DNA of 64,000 bases from Methanorbis furvi (lineage in GTDB: Archaea; Halobacteriota; Methanomicrobia; Methanomicrobiales; Methanocorpusculaceae), in assembly GCF_032714615.1 (NCBI RefSeq), contig NZ_JAWDKA010000004.1:124001-188000 (forward strand), written 5' to 3'. The notes under the pieces were generated by a model that had not been told where the DNA came from, ran no database searches, and saw nothing but the letters and a program-made list of their open reading frames with translations. Both the position numbers and the translations under genes were made by a program. This document shows positions 24,393 through 33,518 of the stretch, piece after piece; within the stretch, counting starts at the first letter, position 1; each line of letters begins with the position of its first letter.

Positions 24393-25589
24393 ATGAGTGA
24401 AATGGAGGGAGGTGATAGTATGAAAGGAATTGAGAGGCGGGAGAGGATGAATCTAACGGGAGGGAAAAAGGAAAAATGGCCGATGGTGCGACTGGGGGAT
24501 GTGTGTGACATTTTAGATAGCCAAAGAGTACCTGTTACCGAATCAAAAAGAGTAAAAGGTCCTTATCCATATTATGGAGCAAACGGGATTCAAGATTATA
24601 TCAATGACTATATCTTTGATGGTGAATTAGTCCTGCTTGCTGAAGATGGTGGATATTTTGGGGACAAAACGCGACCTATTGCCTATCGCGTGTCTGGGAA
24701 ATGTTGGGTAAATAATCATGCACATGTTCTTAGACCAAAACAAGACTCACATTTAGATATAGATTATCTCAATTATTCTCTGATGTATTATGATGTATCG
24801 AAATTAATTAATGGGACTACACGCTCAAAATTAAATCAAGCTGCAGTTAGAAGGATGACAATCCCTCTCCCTCCGCTTCCAGAGCAGCAGCGTATCGCGG
24901 CGGTCTTAGATCACATAAGTTCGCTGATAGCTCTGCGGAAGGCGCAGATAGAAAAGCTGGATATGCTGGTGAAAGCGAGGTTTGTGGAGATGTTCGGTGA
25001 CCCAGTGAAGAATGAGATGGGGTGGGATCTAAGAACAATTGGATCTTTTGCCAATGTTGTTACTGGAGCAACACCCAATAGAAACAATTCAAAATATTAT
25101 GAAAATGGAGTTGTCCCATGGATAAAAACAGGTGAAATTGAGGCTGGATACATTTATAATTCAGAGGAATATATTTCTGAAATGGCTCTAACAGATACTA
25201 ATTGTAAGCTACTGCCCGTAAATACGATTATGGTTGCAATGTATGGCCAAGGAAAAACCCGCGGACAAGTTGGCATTCTAAAAATTGAGGCGGCAACAAA
25301 CCAGGCGTGTGGAGCAATATTACCAAACAATAAATATTGTCCAGAATATCTTTATTATCATCTTAAGCTAGAATATAATCAATTAAGAGGATTAGGAAGA
25401 GGTTGCCAACAAACTAATTTAAATTTATCAATAGTAAAAAATTTTCCAATAATGGATGTACCTCTTGATATCCAACAAAGATTCATACCAGTTATAGAAA
25501 GAATAGAAAATGAAAAATGTATCTGTATCCAAGCATTGGAAAAACTAGAAATTATGAAAAAATCCCTCATGCAGGAGTTTTTTGGATGA
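24393..25589 (+). CDS. hsdS: type I restriction-modification specificity subunit HsdS
   Basis: A 398-residue protein with two target recognition domains. TRD1 starts WPMVRLGDVCDILDSQRVPV and ends in the conserved helix PLPPLPEQQRIAAVLDHISS; TRD2 starts GWDLRTIGSFANVVTGATPN and ends PLDIQQRFIPVIERIENEKC. The repeated central and C-terminal coiled coils set the spacing between the two half-sites. TRDs are more AT-rich than the linking helices, as expected for exchangeable domains. The ATG at 24393 has GAGAGGTGGAATACA before it; the first ~28 residues are not part of the domain. The DNA target cannot be read from the sequence. Confidence 0.92.
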   Translation: MSEMEGGDSMKGIERRERMNLTGGKKEKWPMVRLGDVCDILDSQRVPVTESKRVKGPYPYYGANGIQDYINDYIFDGELVLLAEDGGYFGDKTRPIAYRVSGKCWVNNHAHVLRPKQDSHLDIDYLNYSLMYYDVSKLINGTTRSKLNQAAVRRMTIPLPPLPEQQRIAAVLDHISSLIALRKAQIEKLDMLVKARFVEMFGDPVKNEMGWDLRTIGSFANVVTGATPNRNNSKYYENGVVPWIKTGEIEAGYIYNSEEYISEMALTDTNCKLLPVNTIMVAMYGQGKTRGQVGILKIEAATNQACGAILPNNKYCPEYLYYHLKLEYNQLRGLGRGCQQTNLNLSIVKNFPIMDVPLDIQQRFIPVIERIENEKCICIQALEKLEIMKKSLMQEFFG

Positions 25590-26659
25590 CAAAAGAGATA
25601 AAAACATATATCTGTAACTATCCCTACCATTCCAATATCCTGGCCTTTCAAAATTTTTGTAAGAGAAGAGTGTTTGGAATTGATCTACTTTGCGGCATTG
25701 GTCTCTCATTGGTTGGTGGGGCGATCCTACTCATATTCATCTCAGGTGTATTTTTCAGTTCTCAGTCCTTAGAACAGATATTACAGATAGCTCTTTCTCC
25801 CCCGATTCAATTTATCTCTCTACTTTGGCTTCTCTGTATGTTGTTTGTCATTATATGTGAGAAAAAGCACTGGGCGAATTTCAAATTTTATATAATATTT
25901 CCGCTCATCACTGCTCTCCTTGCCTCAATCTATTATCTATATCCGACACAAATTCTCTCTAACTGGTGGTACCTCAATATCTGTCTTTCTGGATTGTTGC
26001 TTTGTGGAGGGGTAATGTTCGCAATTGGACTTTTATCCTCTTATTCAGTTATCGAAGGACACCTGATTGCAAAAAAAATCCTGACCTCCCTCGACGAATA
26101 TCACTCACATCATCCTCACACTGGAATTCTCATCCCAATAAACATTCTACGTCTGGCAGATTTTTCCAGCATCGAAGGAATATCTCCATTGGCAGAAGGC
26201 TTTTTCAAATCAAAAAAAGAACCATACCGAATTTATTTCTGTTTCACTAAAAATGAAGTTGCACGTGTCATCGAAGATTCAAATGTCATTAATCTCTGGA
26301 TATTTGGTCATGGAAGTCGGGGCGGGGTTGATGTGAATGATGGACCATTTTACTATGACAGTCTGAAAAATTCAAACATCCCAAAAAAAGGATATATCCA
26401 CCAATATCATTGCAACTGCTGGATAGATGAACATGATAACACCTCTTTGGTCGATCTGCTTGTGGACGCAGATGATAAGAAGAAATCAACCGATACTGGA
26501 ACGCAAAACAGGATCCTGAAACTGTTTTGCAAAATACCTCTGTTATCATATATTGGAAATTATTTCCTGAACTCCAGAAATCCCTGGATCAACAAAAAAG
26601 GGATAAAACAGTATCTGCAAGAGCAGAAAAGTATTGAAAAATCCGAAATTGAATCATAA
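25586..26659 (+). CDS. membrane protein with caspase-like C-terminal domain
   Basis: A 357-residue protein starting at an ATG that overlaps the hsdS stop (ATGA). Four transmembrane helices fill residues ~30-165. The C-terminal half has a strand ending in a histidine, INLWIFGHGSRGG (His242), and about 34 residues later a strand ending in cysteine, YIHQYHCNCW (Cys276 or Cys278). A strand-GHG ... strand-C spacing is the signature of the caspase/gingipain/CHAT fold, so a membrane-tethered protease is a reasonable reading. The substrate is unknown. Four-base overlap with hsdS ties it to the restriction locus. An alternative is an inactive cell-surface protein, since the fold assignment rests on two motifs. 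Confidence 0.5.
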   Translation: MTKEIKTYICNYPYHSNILAFQNFCKRRVFGIDLLCGIGLSLVGGAILLIFISGVFFSSQSLEQILQIALSPPIQFISLLWLLCMLFVIICEKKHWANFKFYIIFPLITALLASIYYLYPTQILSNWWYLNICLSGLLLCGGVMFAIGLLSSYSVIEGHLIAKKILTSLDEYHSHHPHTGILIPINILRLADFSSIEGISPLAEGFFKSKKEPYRIYFCFTKNEVARVIEDSNVINLWIFGHGSRGGVDVNDGPFYYDSLKNSNIPKKGYIHQYHCNCWIDEHDNTSLVDLLVDADDKKKSTDTGTQNRILKLFCKIPLLSYIGNYFLNSRNPWINKKGIKQYLQEQKSIEKSEIES

Positions 26660-26669
26660 CATACATATC

Positions 26670-27626
26670 ATGAAAGAAGCATCAGTTCAAACTGTTCCCT
26701 GTCCCATTTGTGGTCAATCTTGTTCCTGCAACCTCTACGAAGGAAAAATACCGTTATACAACTGTCCGGTGTGCCATCAATTTGAACTTGCGGATGAAGA
26801 AATACCATATATCCAGGAAATAAAATCGACATTAGCAGGATACCTGTATGAAACATATCTGGAAAGGAAAGACCCTATTCTGATAAATGGCGATACCATT
26901 CCAAAAATTCTCTCAGATCCCCACATCCCTAAAACTGCAATGCAGAAACTGGATAAGATCATCCTGACCATGTATCGCTCTGGAGGAGATTTCACCCACA
27001 TTAATTTTTGGGAAAAGACTCCTCCTGCAATGGGGTACGCCAGAAATTTAAAAGAATTATTTTCAATGATGGGGGCATTGGATGATCTTGGATATGTGAA
27101 ATCGAGAAAAGTCATGTATGGTATGAACTCAGAATACCCCAGCCATGCGGAATATATGCTCACGATTCAAGGCTTAACCTACGCCGAATCTCTTCTCACC
27201 ACCAACATAAATTCCACCAAAATATTTGTCGCCATGAAATTTTCCGACGAACTCTTCTCTATCCGTGACGCTGCCATCAAACCTGCCTGTGAAGCATGCG
27301 GCTTCACCGCGTTTACCGTCAACGAAGAGGAACACAATGACGACATCACCGATAAAATCATCAGCGGAATCAAAACATCCCGGTTCATCATCGCCGACTT
27401 CACGTACAACAATCTTGGTGTCTACTACGAAGCAGGTTATGCCAAAGGGCTGGGTAGAATTGTTATCAAAACATGCAAAAAAGACTGGTTCGAAGAGACG
27501 GATGCAAACGGACTGCGGAAAAACCAGCTGCATTTCGACATTGCGCATGATAACCTGATTCTCTGGAAGGATGCGGACGATCTACGCGAACTTTTGGAGG
27601 CAAGGATACGGGCGACGATACTGTGA
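26670..27626 (+). CDS. zinc-ribbon protein with nucleoside deoxyribosyltransferase-like domain
   Basis: A 318-residue protein. N-terminal zinc ribbon CPICGQ...YNCPVCHQ; a middle helical/wing region; then from ~180 a Rossmann-like domain: TKIFVAMKFSDELFSIRDAA, EEHNDDITDKIISGIKTSRF, IIADFTYNNLGVYYEAGYAK. The last motif matches the nucleoside 2-deoxyribosyltransferase family (D-x-T-x-N-x-G-V-x-x-E-x-G-x-A), where the Glu is the nucleophile; the fold is related to TIR and SLOG domains that process NAD or nucleotide signals. The ATG at 26670 was preferred over a TTG at 26634. It follows the caspase-like gene by 10 bases, so it belongs to the same unit. It may make or cleave a nucleotide signal. 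Confidence 0.6.
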   Translation: MKEASVQTVPCPICGQSCSCNLYEGKIPLYNCPVCHQFELADEEIPYIQEIKSTLAGYLYETYLERKDPILINGDTIPKILSDPHIPKTAMQKLDKIILTMYRSGGDFTHINFWEKTPPAMGYARNLKELFSMMGALDDLGYVKSRKVMYGMNSEYPSHAEYMLTIQGLTYAESLLTTNINSTKIFVAMKFSDELFSIRDAAIKPACEACGFTAFTVNEEEHNDDITDKIISGIKTSRFIIADFTYNNLGVYYEAGYAKGLGRIVIKTCKKDWFEETDANGLRKNQLHFDIAHDNLILWKDADDLRELLEARIRATIL

Positions 27627-27695
27627 AAATATATTGATATCACAATGGAATAGCTTTCGAAAAATGAGGAACACACAATAGTTTCTCACCATTCT

Positions 27696-28211
27696 CTAAT
27701 ACAAACGCGTGATGGGGTATTGACTATACTTCCTGTTCCACTCATCAATAGACACAATATCAAACTCATCAATCAGAGATTTACTTCCCTCAGGCATACA
27801 GGGGAATTTTCGTGGCAGATATTTAATGATTTTATCACGAATCAACTTCCGCGACGTCCGATCTACTCTTGAAGTTGTTTCAAGAACATATAGATATATG
27901 TATTTTTTCTCCTTCCGGGAAACTAACGGGTATAACACACTGTGATAATACTTTCCCGCAATATCCTGACAGTGTTTATCTGTTTTGATCTTCTCGCCTT
28001 CAAATACTTCAGGACATCTCGCACCAGCATATGCTGAATTTTTTATTTCTACAAAAAAAATCTCCCCTTGTGTCTCCACAATAAAATCCACATCCTTTAA
28101 CAGGGAATTACTACAGATTCTGTAATGATCATGCAAACTCTTCGTAGCCCAGACAGCCCCAGAAAAATTGAAACGCACATTACTTTCTTCAAAAACCATA
28201 TCAGGACTCAT
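27696..28211 (-). CDS. PD-(D/E)XK nuclease-like partner of the ABC ATPase
   Basis: A 171-residue protein (start at the ATG overlapping the ATPase stop, with GGAG 9 bases before it). The nuclease core is LLKDVDFIVETQGEIFFVEI followed by KNS: Asp42, Glu55 and Lys57 in the (D)-x12-E-x-K pattern. It then has basic helices (RTSRKLIRDKIIKYLPRKFP). It is the second gene of a two-gene minus-strand operon with the ATPase, opposite in direction to the surrounding hsd genes. ATPase plus small nuclease pairs are common in phage defence. The exact family is not recognised. Confidence 0.65.
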   Translation of the reverse strand: MSPDMVFEESNVRFNFSGAVWATKSLHDHYRICSNSLLKDVDFIVETQGEIFFVEIKNSAYAGARCPEVFEGEKIKTDKHCQDIAGKYYHSVLYPLVSRKEKKYIYLYVLETTSRVDRTSRKLIRDKIIKYLPRKFPCMPEGSKSLIDEFDIVSIDEWNRKYSQYPITRLY

Positions 28212-29236
28212 TCCTGACAACTCCATTCCTTGGCAAAAACCTCATCAAGAAGTTGATCATATGCAGCAGCAATGGGATTATGGGTCAGTTCGCCGAACAC
28301 ACTCCTGCTTTCACACAGCACCAGTTTTTTTGCATTCTCATCCTGAAAATAGAGAGAGTGATAAATTACCTCGTTACCAGGCTGTATTTTCACCTCAAAA
28401 TACTTCGCCAGCAGATAATCATGAGTGGAAATAAACACCTGAACCCCATCCTTTTGCAGTTGCAACAACAGATCTACCAGAACAGGAATATACTTCGGAT
28501 TAATATTTGCTTCCGGCTCATCCCAGAACAAAACAGAACCATGCTCCAGAGTTCCATTCTTAATCAACTGCCACAGTAGTGCAATTTTTCGGATACCCTC
28601 TGCAACAAGGGCAAATTCCAGTTTATTATTCCCTGACATCAAATAGAACTTCTCATTATCAACGAAAACTTTCCCAGAGGTTATCTTTTGCAGAATTTCA
28701 AGATATTTCTTCCTGCTAGCTGGATCTTTTCCCCGTGAAATATCCACCTTCGCAGACGCGATAATATCCACGTACGTTGCATCAAAATCCACGTTATTCT
28801 TTGCAACCGCGGCCTCCAGATTCCAAGCATTCGATAAAATTTCCTTTGCCGGAATAAAAGTACTCGTCAAATCTCCCATTTGCTTTTCCCATCTGTCCTC
28901 TCCGGAAACCATTGCATCCCATTTTTTCGTTTTTCGATCAAAGGTACAGGAAATATTTGCTTTTTCTGAGAATACTGTAATTTTCGCAGTAACTGCTCCA
29001 TGCGCCCTCTGTGCAATCCTCTGGATCATCATATTGTCCGGTTTGAACACACGGACAAGTTTCTCATTAAAAGAAACATCTGGTCTGGTTGCCTGGCAAG
29101 CACTATAGAGTATTTTCATAAGATGAGTCTTACCAGTACCATTTTCTCCAAGAAAAATATTAATTCCATTCACCAAAGGTAAATCCAGCGACTGGAATAC
29201 CGTAACATTCTCTAATGAAATCTTGGTAAGCGTCAT
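28208..29236 (-). CDS. ABC-type ATPase (AAA_21/RecF-like)
   Basis: A 342-residue SMC/RecF-like ATPase. Walker A is LGENGTGKTHLMK (residues ~29-41); near the end, VLFWDEPEANINPKYIPVLV holds the Walker B and D-loop, and VFISTHDYLLAKYF holds the H-loop. No coiled-coil insertion is visible. Such ATPases sense or load onto nucleic acid and drive a partner effector; here the partner is the nuclease-like gene whose start overlaps the stop. It is transcribed away from hsdR; the two share the 297-base gap 29237-29533 with its repeated TTAGTAATT boxes. Confidence 0.78.
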   Translation of the reverse strand: MTLTKISLENVTVFQSLDLPLVNGINIFLGENGTGKTHLMKILYSACQATRPDVSFNEKLVRVFKPDNMMIQRIAQRAHGAVTAKITVFSEKANISCTFDRKTKKWDAMVSGEDRWEKQMGDLTSTFIPAKEILSNAWNLEAAVAKNNVDFDATYVDIIASAKVDISRGKDPASRKKYLEILQKITSGKVFVDNEKFYLMSGNNKLEFALVAEGIRKIALLWQLIKNGTLEHGSVLFWDEPEANINPKYIPVLVDLLLQLQKDGVQVFISTHDYLLAKYFEVKIQPGNEVIYHSLYFQDENAKKLVLCESRSVFGELTHNPIAAAYDQLLDEVFAKEWSCQE

Positions 29237-29397
29237 CTTGTCAGGCTCTATATTAGTAATATGGGATGAAAACTATAATAACTATCGTCAGAAAATCTCC
29301 CCTATGCTACACATCTTTGAACCTCATGTGGGAAATCTCCTATGAGCATCCATCTAATCTCTGCATTCCTGATACATCCGAAAAACCGGCATATCCA

Positions 29398-29450
29398 AAT
29401 TACTAAATCCGAATTACTAATTGTCACAAATTGGTAATTCTTAGTAATTC
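29398..29450. promoter_or_regulatory. operator-like array between the ATPase gene and hsdR
   Basis: Four boxes related to AATTACTAA occur in 53 bases: two forward (about 29398-29406 and 29412-29420) and two inverted (TTGGTAATTC at 29431 and TTAGTAATTC at 29441). This paired layout in a divergent promoter region fits binding of a dimeric repressor that controls both genes. The regulator could be the winged-helix protein at 23269; this is a guess. Confidence 0.45.
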
Positions 29451-29533
29451 TCCAACTCACAAAAAAATACCCGACCCATTCACCCAAAGCCTTTAACCTC
29501 TCTCACAACAAATACCAAAAACATCCAAAACAC

Positions 29534-32500
29534 ATGCCACCAGCATCTGATAATCAACCCCCGAAATACCAAGACATTCTTCAAACAGCTCAGGCCGCCG
29601 AAAAACTCCGTTCAATTGACACAGCAGCTGCAATCATCACCTGCCGCAGAGCACTCGAACTCTCTCTTAAGTGGCTGTATGCCCACGATAAAACACTCAT
29701 ACCTCCCTATCAGGACAATCTCGCCGCTTACCTCAACACTCCCGAACTCCGAAGCCTTCTCGGACCCGACCTCCACAAACGCATCAACTACATCCGAATC
29801 CTCGGAAACACCGCAGCGCATAGCACCACCAGTCCGGAACCGGAACAAACAGACCTTGCCTGCCAGAATCTCAACGTTTTCCTTGATCACCTCGCTGTCA
29901 GTTACCTCTCGGATGAAATCCCTGCCGGACAAAAAATATCATCTCCAAAACCCCTCAACCTCTCAGAATACAAAACCCGAAAACTCTACATCGACACCCT
30001 CCTCATGGATGCAGGATGGACACGCGGCCGCGACTGGCTCGAAGAGTACGAACTCGCCGGAATGCCCAACAAAGCAGGCCTAGGTTACGCTGACTATGTC
30101 CTCTTTGGAGACGACGGCAAACCCCTCGCAGTAATTGAAGCCAAAAAAACCTGCAAAGACCCAGCGATCGGACGTCAGCAGGCAAAACTCTACGCCGACC
30201 TCCTCGAACAAAAATTCGGCATCAGACCAATCATCTTCCTCACCAACGGCTTTGACACCAAAATCTGGGACGACGCTCACTACCCGGAACGTCCGGTCTC
30301 CGGCATCTACGCCAAGTTCGACCTCCAGAAAGAACACAACAAACATACCCAGAAAACCTCTCTAGATCAGATCACCATCAACGAAAACATTGCCGGACGA
30401 TACTATCAAAAAGAAGCAATCACCGCAGTTGCCGAAACATTCGGCAGACAAAACCGCAGACATGCCCTCCTCGTCATGGCTACCGGCAGCGGAAAAACGA
30501 GAACAGTCATCGCCTTAGTTGACCTCCTTCTCCGTTCCGGTTGGATCAAAAACATCCTCTTCTTAGCAGACAGAACCAGCCTTGTCACACAGGCAAAACG
30601 ATCCTTCGCCAACCTCCTCCCCGACCTTGCCGCAGCCAACCTCTGCGAAGAAAAAAATGTCGCAACCGCCCGGGCAGTATTCTCCACCTATCAGACCATG
30701 ATGAACGCCATCGACGATATTCGGGATGAAGAAGGAGGAAAACTCTTCACCTGCGGCCACTTCGATCTCATCATCATCGACGAAGCCCATCGCAGCATCT
30801 ACAACAAATACAAAGACATCTTCACCTACTTCGACGCTCATCTAATCGGACTTACCGCAACCCCAAAAGACGAGATTGACAAAAATACCTACGAAACCTT
30901 CCGCCTCGAATCAGGCATCCCCACCTATGGCTATGATCTCGCTCAGGCAGTTGCCGACGGCTACCTCGTTGACTTTGTCTCCATCGAAACAAAACTCAAA
31001 TTTCTTACCGACGGAATCATCTACGATGAACTCACCGACGAAGAAAAAGAAGAGTACGAAAAACTTTTCCTCGATGAAAACGGAGAAATTCCTCAGGCAA
31101 TCGACAGCTCCGCACTCAACGAATGGATATTTAATGCCGACACCATCAAAGAAGTACTTGCAACACTCTTTACCCACGGCATAAAAATCGGCTATGGAAG
31201 TAAAATTGGAAAAACAATTCTTTTCGCCAAAAATCATGCCCATGCCGAAAAGATCTACGAAATCTTTGGAAGAGAGTACCCAAACTATCCGCCCGGCTAC
31301 GTCCGTGTCATTGACAACTACACCAACTATGCCCAAAGCCTCATCGACGAATTTTCAAATTCCGAAAAGTACCCGCAAATCGCAATCTCCGTTGACATGC
31401 TGGATACCGGCATTGATATCCCTGAAGTTGTCAACCTTGTCTTTTTCAAAAAAGTTCTCAGCAAAGCAAAGTTCTGGCAGATGATCGGACGCGGCACACG
31501 ACTCTGTCCTGGCCTCATCGATGGCTCCGACAAAGACAAATTCTACATCTTTGACTTTTGCGGCAACTTCGAGTTCTTCCGCGTCAATGATCACGGTCGC
31601 GAAACCAACACGATCATGACTGTGCAGGAACGCATCTTCACTCTTCAGACTGAGATGGCCTATAAACTTCAGGAGTACGAGTATCAGACAGAATCTCTCC
31701 GCAGCTTCCGGCGTGATCTCATCTCTGATCTCCTGACAAAGGTCAGGGAACTTAACCGAGATAACTTCGCCGTCCGTCAGCATCTGCGATACATTGATCG
31801 GTATCGGGAAGAAACTGCCTGGCAGGCTCTGACCTACGAAGACACGCTCAAAATCTCTGAGGAGATTGCACCTCTCATCCTTCCCAATAGCGATGAAGCA
31901 TCAGCCGTACGATTCGATGCTCTATTATATGGTCTCGAACTCGCATGGCTGGTAAGCAAACCCTACCCAAAAGCCAGAAAAGATCTTCTGAAAAAAGTCA
32001 GGGCAATTGCCGACATCTCAACCATCCCTGAGATTCTTGCACAAAAAGAATTGATTGGAAAAATTCTCCACACTGACTATGTCAAAAATGCCGGTATCAG
32101 TGAACTTGAACATATCCGGAACAAACTCCGTGACCTCATGAAGTACCTTCCGGCAGGATCCAAAACAATCTATGACACAAACTTCAGTGATAAAATCCTG
32201 GAGACAGAATGGCATGTATCTGATCTGACCGAGGATTACCTGAGAACCTATAAAGAAAAGGCGATAGCATATCTGCGTGAACATCAGAATGTTCCGGTCA
32301 TTTCGAAACTAAGAACAAACGTTCCATTAGATAGCAATGACATTACTGTTCTTGAAAATATTCTCTGGAAAGAGGTGGGAAGTCATGAGCAGTACAAAGC
32401 AGAATATGGAAGTAAGCCCCTCGGAGTGTTTGTGAGGGAGATTGTTGGCCTTGACATGAACGCGGCTAAAGAGGCATTTTCCGTCTACTTGCAGGATGCC

Positions 32501-32707
32501 CGTCTCAATCAACAGCAGATATATTTCCTCAACCGGATTGTTGAGTACATCGTCAAAAACGGCATGATGACAGATATGTCAGTCCTTCAGGGAACACCGT
32601 TTACTGACAAAGGAACTGTCGTAGATCTTTTCTCAGGGGACCAGGGTCTCTGGAATGGCATTCGGCAGACCATTGAAAAGATCAATGCAAATGCCCAGAC
32701 CGTATAG
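29534..32707 (+). CDS. hsdR: type I restriction endonuclease subunit HsdR
   Basis: A 1057-residue protein. Residues ~1-125 form a DUF4145-type helical domain (CRRALELSLKWLYAHD; GNTAAHSTTSPE). Nuclease core: Asp187 in GYADYVLFGD, Glu202 and Lys204 in AVIEAKKTCKD. Helicase: Walker A ATGSGKTRT (~316-324), DEAH in IIIDEAHRS (~416), then LTATPKDE and MIGRGTRLCPG. The C-terminal ~350 residues are helical and contact HsdM/HsdS. It moves DNA and cuts far from unmethylated sites. It is 6.9 kb from hsdS, with accessory genes between. The start has no strong ribosome binding site. Confidence 0.93.
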   Translation: MPPASDNQPPKYQDILQTAQAAEKLRSIDTAAAIITCRRALELSLKWLYAHDKTLIPPYQDNLAAYLNTPELRSLLGPDLHKRINYIRILGNTAAHSTTSPEPEQTDLACQNLNVFLDHLAVSYLSDEIPAGQKISSPKPLNLSEYKTRKLYIDTLLMDAGWTRGRDWLEEYELAGMPNKAGLGYADYVLFGDDGKPLAVIEAKKTCKDPAIGRQQAKLYADLLEQKFGIRPIIFLTNGFDTKIWDDAHYPERPVSGIYAKFDLQKEHNKHTQKTSLDQITINENIAGRYYQKEAITAVAETFGRQNRRHALLVMATGSGKTRTVIALVDLLLRSGWIKNILFLADRTSLVTQAKRSFANLLPDLAAANLCEEKNVATARAVFSTYQTMMNAIDDIRDEEGGKLFTCGHFDLIIIDEAHRSIYNKYKDIFTYFDAHLIGLTATPKDEIDKNTYETFRLESGIPTYGYDLAQAVADGYLVDFVSIETKLKFLTDGIIYDELTDEEKEEYEKLFLDENGEIPQAIDSSALNEWIFNADTIKEVLATLFTHGIKIGYGSKIGKTILFAKNHAHAEKIYEIFGREYPNYPPGYVRVIDNYTNYAQSLIDEFSNSEKYPQIAISVDMLDTGIDIPEVVNLVFFKKVLSKAKFWQMIGRGTRLCPGLIDGSDKDKFYIFDFCGNFEFFRVNDHGRETNTIMTVQERIFTLQTEMAYKLQEYEYQTESLRSFRRDLISDLLTKVRELNRDNFAVRQHLRYIDRYREETAWQALTYEDTLKISEEIAPLILPNSDEASAVRFDALLYGLELAWLVSKPYPKARKDLLKKVRAIADISTIPEILAQKELIGKILHTDYVKNAGISELEHIRNKLRDLMKYLPAGSKTIYDTNFSDKILETEWHVSDLTEDYLRTYKEKAIAYLREHQNVPVISKLRTNVPLDSNDITVLENILWKEVGSHEQYKAEYGSKPLGVFVREIVGLDMNAAKEAFSVYLQDARLNQQQIYFLNRIVEYIVKNGMMTDMSVLQGTPFTDKGTVVDLFSGDQGLWNGIRQTIEKINANAQTV

Positions 32708-32750
32708 TCCATCACCCTAATATCTCCTGCCGCCCTACTATAGTACAACC

Positions 32751-33518
32751 ATGCCGGAACATCACACCCTCCCTGAAATACTCGCACAGGTACGGGACGG
32801 CACCCTCTCCCCAACAACCGCCGAACAGCTCATCGCAGGTCTTCCGGTGGACGAAGTCGCAAACCTTGATCTTGCCAGAACCGACCGCTGCGGCATCCCT
32901 GAAGTCGTCCTCGCCGAAGGAAAGGACACAGGTTCCCTCATCAAAATCATGCACAGCTACGTCCGTGCCGCAGGACGCGTTATTGCAAGCCGCATCACCC
33001 CCGAACAAACCGCAGCAGTACTTGCCGCTCTGCCTTCAGGCATCACCGCAGACTATCGAGAGATCTGCCGTATCCTCATTCTCTCGGACGGCACTGTCCC
33101 GAAATCCGTAGGCGGCACTGTTGCCATAGTAACCGCCGGAACCTCAGACATCCGCGTCGCAGAAGAAGCCAGAGCCATCGCCGAAGAAATGGGGACCGCT
33201 GTGCTCACAGCCTACGACGTCGGCGTTGCAGGAATTCACCGGCTCTTCCCTGCACTTGAGCGGCTCAAAGAAGCCGACATCTACATCGTCTGCGCCGGAC
33301 GTGAGGGGACTCTTCCCTCAGTCGTCGCAGGCCTTGTCAACAAACCGGTCATCGGCGTTCCGGTCAGCACCGGCTACGGCTACATGGGCCACGGCGAAGC
33401 AGCTCTCGCCTCCATGCTCCAGTCCTGTGCCGCAATCACCGTCGTCAACATCGACGCAGGATTTACCGCAGGCGCAGTAGCTGCCAGAACCGCAGCACTC
33501 ATCGGAGGAAAAAAATGA
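32751..33518 (+). CDS. larB: LarB, nickel-pincer cofactor biosynthesis (NaAD carboxylase/hydrolase)
   Basis: A 255-residue member of the AIR-carboxylase-like LarB family. The C-terminal two thirds show [20 protein letters not shown], the segment [30 protein letters not shown] and [20 protein letters not shown]. LarB carboxylates the nicotinic-acid ring of nicotinic acid adenine dinucleotide and hydrolyses the phosphoanhydride, the first step to the nickel-pincer nucleotide used by LarA-type racemases and epimerases. LarC and LarE are not in this window. Its stop overlaps the nadM start (ATGA), which puts the supply of dinucleotide and its first modification in one unit. Confidence 0.9.
   Translation: MPEHHTLPEILAQVRDGTLSPTTAEQLIAGLPVDEVANLDLARTDRCGIPEVVLAEGKDTGSLIKIMHSYVRAAGRVIASRITPEQTAAVLAALPSGITADYREICRILILSDGTVPKSVGGTVAIVTAGTSDIRVAEEARAIAEEMGTAVLTAYDVGVAGIHRLFPALERLKEADIYIVCAGREGTLPSVVAGLVNKPVIGVPVSTGYGYMGHGEAALASMLQSCAAITVVNIDAGFTAGAVAARTAALIGGKK

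Noticed and set aside
32737-32746. CTACTATAGT as the TATA box of larB
   Set aside because: It lies only ~5-14 bases before the ATG, too near for an archaeal TATA box; a box further upstream is more likely.
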